Source: Capnocytophaga catalasegens | GTDB lineage: Bacteria > Bacteroidota > Bacteroidia > Flavobacteriales > Flavobacteriaceae | DNA length: 64,000 nucleotides | Direction: 5' to 3' | Assembly (NCBI RefSeq): GCF_026005215.1 | Contig: NZ_BPMA01000028.1 | Location: 1-64,000, forward strand | Shown here: positions 47,957 to 56,797 of the stretch, piece after piece | Numbering within the stretch: position 1 is the first letter of the stretch | Layout of the letters: every line of letters starts with the position of its first letter | The notes under the pieces: model-generated | The model's database searches: none | Told to the model about the DNA's origin: nothing | What the model saw: the letters and a program-made list of their open reading frames with translations, nothing else | Made by a program: the position numbers and the translations under genes

Positions 47957-48283
47957 TCAGCTTGATACATATTTTAAACCGATAACTGAACTTATTAAAG
48001 TTACAATAAAAAATATTCTCCAAAACGTAGCTGGCTCTTTGAATACTAAAATTCCTATCAAAACTGTTCCAACTGCTCCAATACCCGTCCATACAGCATA
48101 GGCAGTTCCCAGAGGAAGTGTTTGAGTAGCTTTCATTAGCAAACACATACTAATTAGAGTACATATTCCAAAACCTACATACCATAAATACATGTCATTC
48201 CCGGTTGATTCTTTGGCTTTTCCTAAGCAAAATGTAAAAGCCATTTCAAAAATCCCTGCAATAATCAAAATAATCCAATTCAT
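47957..48283 (-). CDS. SMR-family transporter, Gdx/SugE-like
   Basis: Small inner-membrane proton antiporter of 108 residues with four helices. The conserved membrane Glu is in IIAGIFEMAFTF, and LPLGTAYAVWTGIGAVGTVLIG is closer to the Gdx (guanidinium exporter, SugE) signature than to the EmrE/Qac type. The start is the ATG at 48283 (MNWIILIIAG); an upstream in-frame start is less likely. It lies 16 bp after tetR on the same strand, so it is the most likely direct target of that repressor. No guanidine riboswitch is visible ahead of it. Confidence 0.88.
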   Translation of the reverse strand: MNWIILIIAGIFEMAFTFCLGKAKESTGNDMYLWYVGFGICTLISMCLLMKATQTLPLGTAYAVWTGIGAVGTVLIGILVFKEPATFWRIFFIVTLISSVIGLKYVSS

Positions 48284-48299
48284 TTTAAAAATCAAATGT

Positions 48300-48905
48300 C
48301 TAAATATTTTTTTCTTTCAGAATCCGTTCCAACTCACAAAGTCCTTTTTCATTTACTAAAATTCGGATAAAACTCTCTATTAAATTCCCAAGAGTTTCTC
48401 TAAATGAATATTCTGTTTCTGGGAAAATATTGGGATCTTCACGCATTTTACTCATTATTCCAAAGAAAAAGGATTTAGCAAAACTCACATTGATATTTTC
48501 TCGAAAAAACCCTTGTTCTTGTCCTTTCTTAACTAATATTTCTACTCGTTGCCCATCAATTTCTCTGAATTGATTTTCCAATTTGTCATATATCTTTCCG
48601 TAGTATTTTTTAAGTTCCCAGATAGGACGATTGCTTGTGATTTTATATTGTTCAAAAAAATTTTCTTTGGAAGCAAACCAGTTTTCAATCACATTTCCCT
48701 TGCCTTCAACGAAAGAACAATCCTCTTTGGCATTCGTCAAAAAGTGTGTTACACAGGCATCTACCAAATCCGTTTTTGAAGGATAATGCTCATAAAGTGT
48801 ACGTTTGGAAATCCCGACTTTACTTGCCAAATCGTCCATTGTAAAAGTTTTAAACCCATACAATATAAAATCTTCTGCGGCTTGTTTTATGATTTGCTCT
48901 TTCAT
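48300..48905 (-). CDS. TetR-family transcriptional repressor
   Basis: DNA-binding repressor of 201 residues. The N-terminal helix-turn-helix is in residues about 5-50 (FILYGFKTFTMDDLASKVGISKRTLYEHYPSKTDLVDA); the rest is a helical ligand-binding domain ending FIRILVNEKGLCELERIL. It heads the minus-strand unit tetR-SMR and probably the efflux channel and adaptor genes. A 28-bp inverted repeat covers its own -33 box, which implies autorepression. The ligand is unknown. Confidence 0.92.
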   Translation of the reverse strand: MKEQIIKQAAEDFILYGFKTFTMDDLASKVGISKRTLYEHYPSKTDLVDACVTHFLTNAKEDCSFVEGKGNVIENWFASKENFFEQYKITSNRPIWELKKYYGKIYDKLENQFREIDGQRVEILVKKGQEQGFFRENINVSFAKSFFFGIMSKMREDPNIFPETEYSFRETLGNLIESFIRILVNEKGLCELERILKEKNI

Positions 48906-48928
48906 AATTCATATCTTTAATTCGGGTG

Positions 48929-48968
48929 CAAAGATACACAGAAAACTTTTAAAAACAAAAAAGTTTTC
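48929..48968 (-). promoter_or_regulatory. tetR promoter with overlapping operator
   Basis: On the minus strand: TTTG (48959-48956), 19-bp spacer, TATCTTTG (48936-48929), then 23 bp to the ATG. The inverted repeat GAAAACTTTT-N8-AAAAGTTTTC (48941-48968, arms exact) covers spacer and -33. This is the layout expected of a TetR operator. Confidence 0.8.
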
Positions 48969-49292
48969 GTTTTTTTTATTTTATAATTAAAAAAATAAAT
49001 ATATGATAATCAAATATTTAAAAATAACAAAACAGAAAACTAAATAAACTTAAATATTTTCATCTAATTTTTAATGTAAATTTTTAGTCGTTTTTCAAAT
49101 TCTATTCTTCCATAAAATAATATCCAGAAGGAATAATTCATGATTTATAAAATTATTTCTATCTACAAAACTCATTTTTAACACTTTAACGATAGAGTAT
49201 CTGCTTGTTTTTCTGATAAATATCATATTTTGATTTTCCTTTTTTATACTAAATATAAATTAGATTGAAAAACCTTTTTTCATCAATAGAAA
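48969..49292. other. A/T-rich intergenic region without gene
   Basis: Between the divergent tetR and sdhC promoters. It holds one TGATAATCA palindrome (49004-49012), like those in the nanA-globin region. I see no open frame of note, RNA gene or strong hairpin. Confidence 0.6.
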
Positions 49293-49325
49293 TTTGGTAA
49301 AAACGTATAATATGTAGTACCTTTG
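49293..49325 (+). promoter_or_regulatory. sdhCAB promoter
   Basis: TTTG (49293-49296), 21-bp spacer, TACCTTTG (49318-49325), 37 bp before the sdhC ATG. Confidence 0.75.
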
Positions 49326-49362
49326 TTTCGCAATTTTAAATTTTATAAAATAATATATTTAC

Positions 49363-50052
49363 ATGGCAAAATTATTTAAAACATCAATTGCTCGAAAAGT
49401 CGCTATGGCACTTTCAGGAATCTTTTTGGTCATCTTCTTAGTTATTCACTTTGCAGTGAATCTGACCTCGGTGTTTAGCGAAAATTTATTCAATGAGCTA
49501 TCCCACTTTATGGGAACCAATCCACTTATTCAGTTTGCAATGCAACCTATTTTGCTTTTGGGAGTTATTTTCCACTTCGTAATGGGGTTCGTTTTAGAAA
49601 TCCAAAATCGAAAAGCACGTGGAGCAAATGCTTACGTACAATACAATGGCGGAGCTAACTCTACTTGGATGTCACGTAATATGATTTACAGCGGTGGAGT
49701 CGTACTAATGTTCCTAATTCTTCATTTGAAACATTTTTGGATTCACGAAATGAACGTAAAATATGTACAAGGTGATATGACAGGATTAGGAATAGATGGA
49801 GGTTTTCGCTATTATGCAGACCTTATAGCTACACTAAGTAATCCTATTACTGTAGCTGTATATGTGCTTAGCTTTATTTTCTTATGCTTGCACTTGCTTC
49901 ACGGATTCAAATCATCAATGCAATCGGTTGGAATTCTCACAATCCGGCAAAAAACATTGGTTTCTATCGGAAAATGGTATTCCTATATCATTTGTGGAGG
50001 CTTTATTTTTATAGCCTTATTTCATTTTTTTAGTAATTTCTCACATTCATAA
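49363..50052 (+). CDS. sdhC: Succinate dehydrogenase/fumarate reductase cytochrome b subunit
   Basis: Membrane anchor of complex II, 229 residues with five hydrophobic helices, the B-type (Wolinella/Bacillus-like) single-subunit form that binds two haems and reduces menaquinone. Candidate haem His residues are in LVIHFAVNLTSVF, VIFHFVMGFVL, ILHLKHFWIHE and LCLHLLHGFKSSMQS. The start MAKLFKTSIARKVAMALSGIFL is usual for the Bacteroidota form. It is followed by sdhA after 9 bp. Whether it runs as dehydrogenase or fumarate reductase cannot be told from sequence; this type can do both. Confidence 0.93.
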   Translation: MAKLFKTSIARKVAMALSGIFLVIFLVIHFAVNLTSVFSENLFNELSHFMGTNPLIQFAMQPILLLGVIFHFVMGFVLEIQNRKARGANAYVQYNGGANSTWMSRNMIYSGGVVLMFLILHLKHFWIHEMNVKYVQGDMTGLGIDGGFRYYADLIATLSNPITVAVYVLSFIFLCLHLLHGFKSSMQSVGILTIRQKTLVSIGKWYSYIICGGFIFIALFHFFSNFSHS

Positions 50053-50061
50053 TTTATAAAT

Positions 50062-52092
50062 ATGAAGAAAATAGATTCAAAAATACCAGAAGGTCCAATA
50101 GCGGACAAATGGACGAAGTATAAAGATAAAATCAATTTGGTAAACCCTGCCAATAAGCGTAATATTGATATTATCGTTGTAGGGACAGGGCTTGCGGGAG
50201 GTTCGGCAGCAGCTACATTGGCTGAGTTGGGCTATAATGTAAAGGCATTTGCTTACCAAGATTCGCCACGTCGAGCTCACTCAATTGCAGCACAAGGTGG
50301 TATCAACGCCGCTAAAAACTACCAAGGAGACGGAGATTCAAGCTATCGACTTTTTTATGATACAATAAAAGGTGGGGATTTCCGTGCCAGAGAGGCAAAC
50401 GTATATCGCTTGGCGGAAGTTTCAGGAAATATCATCGACCAATGTGTGGCTCAGGGAGTGCCGTTGGCTCGTGATTATGGCGGGCTTTTGGACAATCGTT
50501 CGTTTGGTGGTACGCAGGTTTCTCGTACTTTCTATGCAAAAGGACAAACAGGGCAACAGCTTCTTTTAGGAGCATATTCTGCAATGAACCGACAAATTGC
50601 TCGTGGAAAAATTGATATGTTCAACCGCCACGAAATGCTTGATGTGGTTATCGTTGGAGGAAAAGCTCGTGGAATTATCGCTCGTGATTTGATTACAGGA
50701 CAAATCGAACGTCATTCGGCTCACGCTGTGGTAATTGCAACGGGAGGTTACGGAAATGTGTATTTCCTTTCGACCAATGCGATGGGCTGTAACGGAACTG
50801 CGGCTTGGAAAACTCACAAACGTGGAGCATTTTTTGCAAATCCTTGCTTTACGCAAATTCACCCAACTTGTATTCCGCGTTCGGGCGATTATCAATCAAA
50901 ATTGACTTTGATGTCCGAGTCGCTTCGTAATGACGGACGCATTTGGGTTCCTAAAAAAATGGACGATGTGTATGCTATCCGCGAAGGACGTAAAAAACCA
51001 ACCGAAATCGCCGAAGAAGACCGCGATTATTACTTGGAAAGACGTTATCCTGCTTACGGAAACTTGGCTCCGCGTGATATTGCCTCACGTGCCGCCAAGG
51101 AGCGTTGCGATGCTGGTTTCGGAGTAAATGCTACGGGTGAAGCCGTATATTTGGACTTCTCATCAGCTATTGAGCGTTACGGAAAAGAGCAGTGTAAAAT
51201 CCACGGAATTGAAAATCCTTCCAAAGAAGAAATTATCAAACGAGGAGAGAAAATCGTTGAGGCAAAATACGGAAACCTTTTCCAAATGTATGAAAAAATC
51301 GTAGATGAAAATCCGTATAAAACTCCGATGATGATTTATCCAGCAACGCACTATACAATGGGTGGCGTATGGGTAGATTATAATTTAATGACCACAATAC
51401 CAGGGTGTTATTGTATTGGAGAAGCAAATTTCTCTGACCACGGAGCAAACCGATTGGGAGCATCGGCATTGATGCAAGGTTTGGCTGACGGATATTTCGT
51501 ATTGCCTTATACCATAGGTGATTACTTGGCAGCTGACATCCGTACAGGAAAAATCTCTACGGATTTGCCTGAGTTCGAAGAAGCTGAGCGAGTGGTGAAA
51601 GAGCGTTTGGAATTTTTCATCAATAATAAAGGTACGCATTCGGTAGATTATTACCACCGCAAACTTGGAAAAGTAATGTGGGACAAAGTAGGTATGGCTC
51701 GAAATGCACAAGGATTGAAAGAGGCTATTGAGGAAATTCGTGAAATTCGTGAAGATTTCTGGAAAAATGTAAAAGTTCCAGGGGGAATGTACGAAATGAA
51801 CAATGAGCTTGAAAAAGCAGGTCGTGTAGCCGATTTCTTAGAACTTGGTGAGCTATTCGCCAAAGATGCGTTGGAGCGTAATGAATCGTGCGGAGGACAC
51901 TTCCGTGAAGAGTATCAAACTCCTGATGGTGAGGCACTTCGTGATGATGAGAACTATGCACACGTATCGATTTGGGAATATACGGGAAATCCGAATGAGA
52001 TTAAATGTACCTACAACCCAAGCGAAGAAATAATGCATAAAGAACAATTAGAATTTAAAGATATAAAATTAGCACAGAGAAGTTATAAGTAG
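50062..52092 (+). CDS. sdhA: Succinate dehydrogenase/fumarate reductase flavoprotein subunit
   Basis: Catalytic FAD subunit of 676 residues. FAD binding is seen in [19 protein letters not shown] and the flavinylation stretch [24 protein letters not shown] (His of RAHS). Substrate and catalytic residues lie in FTQIHPTCI and in [11 protein letters not shown]. The C-terminal region has [22 protein letters not shown] and the helical domain with [11 protein letters not shown]. It shows somewhat higher GC and smoother codon use than the PUL genes, typical of a highly expressed core gene. The TAG stop is also the first bases of an inverted repeat (52090-52102) that brackets an inserted gene before sdhB. 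Confidence 0.96.
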   Translation: MKKIDSKIPEGPIADKWTKYKDKINLVNPANKRNIDIIVVGTGLAGGSAAATLAELGYNVKAFAYQDSPRRAHSIAAQGGINAAKNYQGDGDSSYRLFYDTIKGGDFRAREANVYRLAEVSGNIIDQCVAQGVPLARDYGGLLDNRSFGGTQVSRTFYAKGQTGQQLLLGAYSAMNRQIARGKIDMFNRHEMLDVVIVGGKARGIIARDLITGQIERHSAHAVVIATGGYGNVYFLSTNAMGCNGTAAWKTHKRGAFFANPCFTQIHPTCIPRSGDYQSKLTLMSESLRNDGRIWVPKKMDDVYAIREGRKKPTEIAEEDRDYYLERRYPAYGNLAPRDIASRAAKERCDAGFGVNATGEAVYLDFSSAIERYGKEQCKIHGIENPSKEEIIKRGEKIVEAKYGNLFQMYEKIVDENPYKTPMMIYPATHYTMGGVWVDYNLMTTIPGCYCIGEANFSDHGANRLGASALMQGLADGYFVLPYTIGDYLAADIRTGKISTDLPEFEEAERVVKERLEFFINNKGTHSVDYYHRKLGKVMWDKVGMARNAQGLKEAIEEIREIREDFWKNVKVPGGMYEMNNELEKAGRVADFLELGELFAKDALERNESCGGHFREEYQTPDGEALRDDENYAHVSIWEYTGNPNEIKCTYNPSEEIMHKEQLEFKDIKLAQRSYK

Positions 52093-52156
52093 GCAATAGG
52101 GAGTTAGGCAATAGGCAATAGAATTTAGGGAATAGATAATAACAAAAATAATAGCA

Positions 52157-52519
52157 ATGAGCAAAATTTCATCATACAAAGAGTTGATTGTTTGGCAAAA
52201 GGCAATTATTTTAGTTAAGCAAATATACGGCATAACTCGTTTGTTCCCAGAGGAAGAAAAATTTGGATTAACAAATCAAATTCGCCGGAGTGCAGTTTCC
52301 ATTCCGTCAAATATAGCGGAAGGTTATGGGCGAGGTTCTTCCAAAAGTTATTTGCAATTTTTGTCTGTTGCACGAGGTTCATTGTTTGAATTGGAAAGCC
52401 AACTCTATATCGCCAGAGAATAGCAATTTATCTCAAACGAAAATAGTCAATTGATTGAAAATTTGATTTCGGAAATAGGTAAAATGCTTAATTCTTTAAT
52501 TATAAAACTCAGAAAATAA
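52157..52519 (+). pseudogene. Four-helix-bundle (S23-type) protein, interrupted by an in-frame stop
   Basis: Member of the four-helix-bundle family first known from ORFs in 23S rRNA intervening sequences; the cellular role is uncertain. Family marks are YKELIVWQKAI, FGLTNQIRRSAVSIPSNIAEGYGRGS and FLSVARGSLFELESQL. A TAG at 52421-52423 stops translation after residue 88 (YIARE). The frame then continues without change for 32 codons (QFISNENSQLIENLISEIGKMLNSL...) to TAA at 52519, matching the family's usual fourth helix. So this is a full-length gene with one nonsense mutation, perhaps giving a truncated product. It lies inside the sdh operon, flanked by an inverted repeat. Confidence 0.85.
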
Positions 52520-52530
52520 AAATGTAAAAT

Positions 52531-52586
52531 GGGTTAGTTATTAGTATCGGTCTATTATCTAACCCTTACATACTCCGCAATGCGGA
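52531..52586. repeat. Two hairpins between the four-helix-bundle pseudogene and sdhB
   Basis: GGGTTAG (52531-52537) pairs with CTAACCC (52559-52565); then TCCGCA (52574-52579) pairs with TGCGGA (52581-52586). They resemble REP-type structures and could attenuate or process the sdh transcript. Confidence 0.5.
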
Positions 52587-52669
52587 CTTTGTCTTAAAAA
52601 AAAAGTAAAATCGCAAAAAGGATAAGGAAGGTGCTATTGCTTAATCCCTATTGCCTAAAAAAAATAAGT

Positions 52670-53413
52670 ATGAATTTGACATTGAAGATATGGAGACAAA
52701 AGGATGGAAAATCCCAAGGTCGTATGGTAGAATATAAAGTAACTGATATTTCCGAGCATATGTCATTCTTGGAAATGTTGGATGTACTTAATGAAGATTT
52801 GGTAGCCAAAGGTGAAGAGCCTGTGGCTTTTGACCACGATTGTCGCGAGGGAATCTGTGGAATGTGTTCGCTTTTCATCAATGGAGAAGCTCACGGGCCT
52901 GACCGTGGAATTACTACGTGTCAGTTGCATATGCGTATGTTCAACGACGGTGATACAATCACTATCGAGCCGTGGAGAGCAACCGCTTTCCCTGTGATTA
53001 AGGATTTGATTGTAGATAGAACTGCCTTTGAGCGTATCCAACAAGCGGGCGGATATATTTCGGTAAATACTTCGGGGAATACGCAAGATGCTAATGCTAT
53101 CCCGATTCCGAAACTGGATGCCGACCTTTCGATGGATGCTGCTTCGTGTATCGGGTGTGGAGCGTGTGTAGCTACTTGTAAAAATTCCTCAGCGATGTTA
53201 TTTGTTGCAGCAAAAGTATCTCAGTTTGCACTGCTTCCGCAAGGGCGTATTGAGGCTGCTGACCGTGTGATGAATATGGTTCATCAGATGGATTTGGAAG
53301 GTTTTGGAAATTGTACCAACACGGGAGCTTGTGAGGTAGAATGTCCGAAAGGAATTTCGTTGGAAAATATAGCACGTATGAATCGTGAGTATTTGAAAGC
53401 AAGTTGTAGATAA
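52670..53413 (+). CDS. sdhB: Succinate dehydrogenase/fumarate reductase iron-sulfur subunit
   Basis: Electron-transfer subunit of 247 residues linking the flavin to the haems. The [2Fe-2S] ligands are in [19 protein letters not shown] plus TTCQLHM. The 4Fe and 3Fe clusters are in [14 protein letters not shown] and [21 protein letters not shown]. The ATG at 52670 ([13 protein letters not shown]) is chosen; an upstream in-frame TTG would begin inside the inverted repeat. It is separated from sdhA by 577 bp of inserted sequence rather than the usual few bases, yet no new promoter of consensus type is obvious, so it probably still depends on read-through. Confidence 0.95.
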   Translation: MNLTLKIWRQKDGKSQGRMVEYKVTDISEHMSFLEMLDVLNEDLVAKGEEPVAFDHDCREGICGMCSLFINGEAHGPDRGITTCQLHMRMFNDGDTITIEPWRATAFPVIKDLIVDRTAFERIQQAGGYISVNTSGNTQDANAIPIPKLDADLSMDAASCIGCGACVATCKNSSAMLFVAAKVSQFALLPQGRIEAADRVMNMVHQMDLEGFGNCTNTGACEVECPKGISLENIARMNREYLKASCR

Positions 53414-53444
53414 TAATTTTCTTTTTTCATTTATAAATTTTTTG

Positions 53445-53477
53445 AAGACTTCAAGGAAATTCTTGAAGTCTTTTATT
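53445..53477 (+). terminator. Terminator of the sdh operon
   Basis: Exact 11-bp stem AAGACTTCAAG / CTTGAAGTCTT with a GAAATT loop, followed by T-rich sequence, 32 bp after sdhB. Confidence 0.9.
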
Positions 53478-53543
53478 TTTACAACACTCTCTCATAAAAA
53501 CTAACTTAAATTAGGTAAAAATTACTTTTTTATTACTTTTTCT

Positions 53544-53574
53544 TTTGTCAAAAGAAAATATTTTCGTAATTTTG
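53544..53574 (+). promoter_or_regulatory. Promoter of the glycoprotein-foraging locus
   Basis: TTTG (53544-53547), 19-bp spacer, TAATTTTG (53567-53574), 47 bp before the SusC ATG. It is a textbook match. CTTTTGTCAAAAG at 53542-53554 is palindromic and overlaps the -33 box. Confidence 0.8.
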
Positions 53575-53621
53575 TCCTACATTTATAAATTATAATTTAT
53601 CATTAACTAATTAATTATTTT

Positions 53622-56600
53622 ATGGGAGATTTGTTAATAAAAATCAAACAAGAAGGCGTGAGATGGCTCTTACTTTGCACTCTTTTGTATGGATTGGGAA
53701 CATCTTCAGTTTATGCAACTGATGATTTTTCTTTAAAAACAAGTATTTTTCAACAACAAAGCAAAAAAATAGCGGGACAAGTAACCGATGCTTCTGGTGT
53801 GCCTTTGCCAGGTGTCAATATCTTAGTAAAGGGAACGAATATTGGGGTTACTACCGATTTTGATGGAAAATTTGAAATCAATGTTCCAAATGACAAAAAT
53901 GAAATTGTATTTTCGTTCATTGGTTTCAAAGAGCAAACACTACAAGTAACACAATCTCGTTCCAATGTAAAAATTATTTTACAAGAAGAAACTCAACAAC
54001 TTGAACAAGTTGTAGTTACTGCTCTGGGTATCAAACGTCAAGAAAAAGCACTAAGTTACAATGTACAACAGGTAAATAGCGAGGAGCTTACCAAGGTTAA
54101 AGATGCAAACTTTGTAAATAGCCTTAGTGGTAAAGTAGCTGGAGTTACTATTCAGAGAAGCTCATCGGGAATTGGTGGAGCAACCAAAGTAGTAATGCGG
54201 GGAGCCAAATCCATTGAAAAATCGAACAATGCATTGTATGTTATTGATGGAGTTCCTTTATTTTCTACAACAATGACACAAGGAAGCGGAAGATTTCAAT
54301 CAACAGGTTCTACAGAAGGTATAGCCGATATTAACCCAGAAGATATTGAAAGTATGACCGTACTTACAGGAGCTTCTGCGGCAGCTCTTTATGGTTCGGC
54401 AGCAGCCAATGGAGCAATTCTTATCACTACTAAAAAAGGGAAAGAGGGAAAACTACAAGTTAATTTTTCTTCAAATACAGAAATTTCTACACCCCTTATC
54501 TTACCTAAATTTCAGAACACATACGGAAGTGATGGAACTATCACTTCGTGGGGAGCTAAACTTCCTGATAATGTAGAAAAGTACGACCCGAAAGATTTTT
54601 TCAAAACAGGATATACTTTCACAAATAATATTTCCTTATCAGGTGGAAATGAAAAAAATCAAACTTATTTTTCGGCAAGTAGCACACAAGCCGAAGGCAT
54701 TGTTCCTAACAACCAATATAATCGTTATAATTTTACATTCAGAAATACAGCTCATTTGTTGAATGACAAATTGAAAATTGATGGTTCTGTAAATTATATC
54801 TTGCAAGATCATCGAAATATGATAAATCAGGGAGAGTATATGAACCCATTGGTAGGAGCTTATTTACTTCCTCGTGGTGAGAGTCTTGCAAGTACTCGTA
54901 CTTTTGAACGATATAATCCTGCACGAAAAATCTACGAGCAAGAGTGGCGTTATGGTACAGGAGATTATACACTTCAAAATCCGTATTGGGTTGCTTATCG
55001 TAATTTGCGTGATGTCAAAAGAGAGCGTAATATGATTGCATTGGGCGTTTCTTACGATTTGAGAAAATGGTCAGAAACCGAAAAATGGGACATCGCAGGG
55101 CGTGTACGCACAGATAATTCTCACATCAAATCAACCGACAAACGCTATGCTACTACGGCTGCTACATTAGATGTTAGCAAAAATGGTTATTTTGGATTAT
55201 TGCAAGGAACTGAGAGACAAACTTATACTGATATTTTAACAAACTTCTCAAAACGCTTTAATTTAGGAGAACAAAATATTGTAATTACGGCCAACTTAGG
55301 AGCTTCGCTACAAGATACTCGTTACGATGATTCTCAATACACAGGCCCTATTCGTGAGAATGGTATACCTAATGTATTCAATACGTTTAATATTGACCAA
55401 GGAGCTCAAAAAACAAAAGCAGGACAAGCAGGTTGGATAGAACAAACACAATCTGTTTTTGGTAGTTTTGAAGCTGGTTATAATGGATACTTATACTTAA
55501 CTTTAACAGGTCGTAATGATTGGGCTTCGCAATTAGCAAACTCTCCCAATTCATCGTTCTTCTATCCGTCTGTGGGACTTTCTGCTGTAGTAACGGATAT
55601 GCTTTCATCTGATACAAAAGTTAAAATTAACCCAATTTTGTCTTTTATGAAAGTTCGATTAGCGTTTAGTTCTGTAGGGTCTCCTTTTGATAGAGGATTG
55701 ACTACACCTACTTATAGTTTTGATCAAGATACCAAAACTTGGAAAACAGTTTCTCACTTCCCTATTGGTTCTTTATATCCTGAACGTACCAACTCATACG
55801 AAGCAGGAATTGCTTCCAAATGGCTAAAAGGAAAATTAACATTAGATGTTACTTTCTATCAAACAAATACCAAAAATCAAACTATCAGTTCCGAGATTTC
55901 TCCTTCAACAGGATATGATAAAATTTATCTGCAAACGGGAGATGTTCGTAACCGAGGTATCGAATTAGGATTGGGATATGATTTTCAAATGACCAAAGAT
56001 TTTAATTGGAACAGCCATTTTACAATGGGTTACAACAAAAACGAAATAATGTCGTTGGTTGAAGATTACGTAAACCCTGTAACGGGAGAACAAGAAGGTA
56101 AGGAATCGCTGGTAAAAAATTCATTTGGATCCTTACGATATGTCCTTAAAAAAGGAGGTTCTCTGGGTGATGTATATACTAATGCCGATTTCACTCGTGA
56201 TTCTGATGGAAATATTTATGTTGATGCAAATGGAAATATAACTAAAAGTGATTTCTCTAATGGGCATTTCGAGAAATTGGGCAGTGTACTTCCTGATTTT
56301 ACATTAGGCTGGCGTAATGATTTTACTTACAAGAATTTTAGTTTTGGAGCAATGCTTTCTGGACGTATCGGCGGAATTGCCGTTTCTATGACTGAAGCTG
56401 CCTTAGACCACTACGGAGTTTCTAAAAATTCGGGATTAGCGCGTGATGCAGGAGGTGTTTTGATAGGAGGTCTACGGGTAAATCCTAAAAATTATTTTGA
56501 GGTGCGAGGTAAAAATCAATTGGCTCAATATTATACTTATTCAGCTACAAATTTCCGCTTGCAAGAAGCATATATTTCTTACAAATTACCTAAAAAAATA

Positions 56601-56780
56601 TTGAATGACCAAATGGGACTTACACTTTCGGTAGTTGGACGCAACTTAGTTATGATTTATAACAAAGCTCCTTTCGACCCAGAGTCCGTTTCATCGACAG
56701 GAAACTATGTACAAGGATTAGACTACTTTATGATTCCTAGTCAGCGTAGTTTTGGATTGGGTGTTAAAGCTGATTTTTAA
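53622..56780 (+). CDS. SusC-family TonB-dependent transporter of a GpdC-like locus
   Basis: Outer-membrane importer, 1052 residues. An N-terminal hydrophobic signal (WLLLCTLLYGLGTSSVYA) is followed by the carboxypeptidase-regulatory-like domain (IAGQVTDASGVPLPGVNILVKG) and the TonB-box region EQVVVTALGIKRQEKAL. The plug has VMRGAKSIEKSNNALYVIDGVPLF and LYGSAAANGAILITTKKGKEG; the barrel ends LGVKADF. It is first in a six-gene operon with a SusD, GH18-type proteins and binding lipoproteins. By content this resembles the Gpd locus of Capnocytophaga canimorsus and BT_3983-3987 of Bacteroides thetaiotaomicron, so the cargo is probably N-glycan released from glycoproteins. That role is inferred from context. 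Confidence 0.94.
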   Translation: MGDLLIKIKQEGVRWLLLCTLLYGLGTSSVYATDDFSLKTSIFQQQSKKIAGQVTDASGVPLPGVNILVKGTNIGVTTDFDGKFEINVPNDKNEIVFSFIGFKEQTLQVTQSRSNVKIILQEETQQLEQVVVTALGIKRQEKALSYNVQQVNSEELTKVKDANFVNSLSGKVAGVTIQRSSSGIGGATKVVMRGAKSIEKSNNALYVIDGVPLFSTTMTQGSGRFQSTGSTEGIADINPEDIESMTVLTGASAAALYGSAAANGAILITTKKGKEGKLQVNFSSNTEISTPLILPKFQNTYGSDGTITSWGAKLPDNVEKYDPKDFFKTGYTFTNNISLSGGNEKNQTYFSASSTQAEGIVPNNQYNRYNFTFRNTAHLLNDKLKIDGSVNYILQDHRNMINQGEYMNPLVGAYLLPRGESLASTRTFERYNPARKIYEQEWRYGTGDYTLQNPYWVAYRNLRDVKRERNMIALGVSYDLRKWSETEKWDIAGRVRTDNSHIKSTDKRYATTAATLDVSKNGYFGLLQGTERQTYTDILTNFSKRFNLGEQNIVITANLGASLQDTRYDDSQYTGPIRENGIPNVFNTFNIDQGAQKTKAGQAGWIEQTQSVFGSFEAGYNGYLYLTLTGRNDWASQLANSPNSSFFYPSVGLSAVVTDMLSSDTKVKINPILSFMKVRLAFSSVGSPFDRGLTTPTYSFDQDTKTWKTVSHFPIGSLYPERTNSYEAGIASKWLKGKLTLDVTFYQTNTKNQTISSEISPSTGYDKIYLQTGDVRNRGIELGLGYDFQMTKDFNWNSHFTMGYNKNEIMSLVEDYVNPVTGEQEGKESLVKNSFGSLRYVLKKGGSLGDVYTNADFTRDSDGNIYVDANGNITKSDFSNGHFEKLGSVLPDFTLGWRNDFTYKNFSFGAMLSGRIGGIAVSMTEAALDHYGVSKNSGLARDAGGVLIGGLRVNPKNYFEVRGKNQLAQYYTYSATNFRLQEAYISYKLPKKILNDQMGLTLSVVGRNLVMIYNKAPFDPESVSSTGNYVQGLDYFMIPSQRSFGLGVKADF

Positions 56781-56797
56781 TTTTATAATTTGAAAAA

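Larger units (their letters stand above)
52090..52657. repeat. 13-bp inverted repeat bracketing an insert between sdhA and sdhB
   Basis: TAGGCAATAGGGA at 52090-52102 is the exact reverse complement of TCCCTATTGCCTA at 52645-52657. The left side also carries tandem units (TTAGGCAATAGGCAATAG at about 52104-52121). Between the arms lie the four-helix-bundle gene and two hairpins. sdhA and sdhB are otherwise expected to be nearly contiguous, so the segment looks inserted. Confidence 0.75.
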
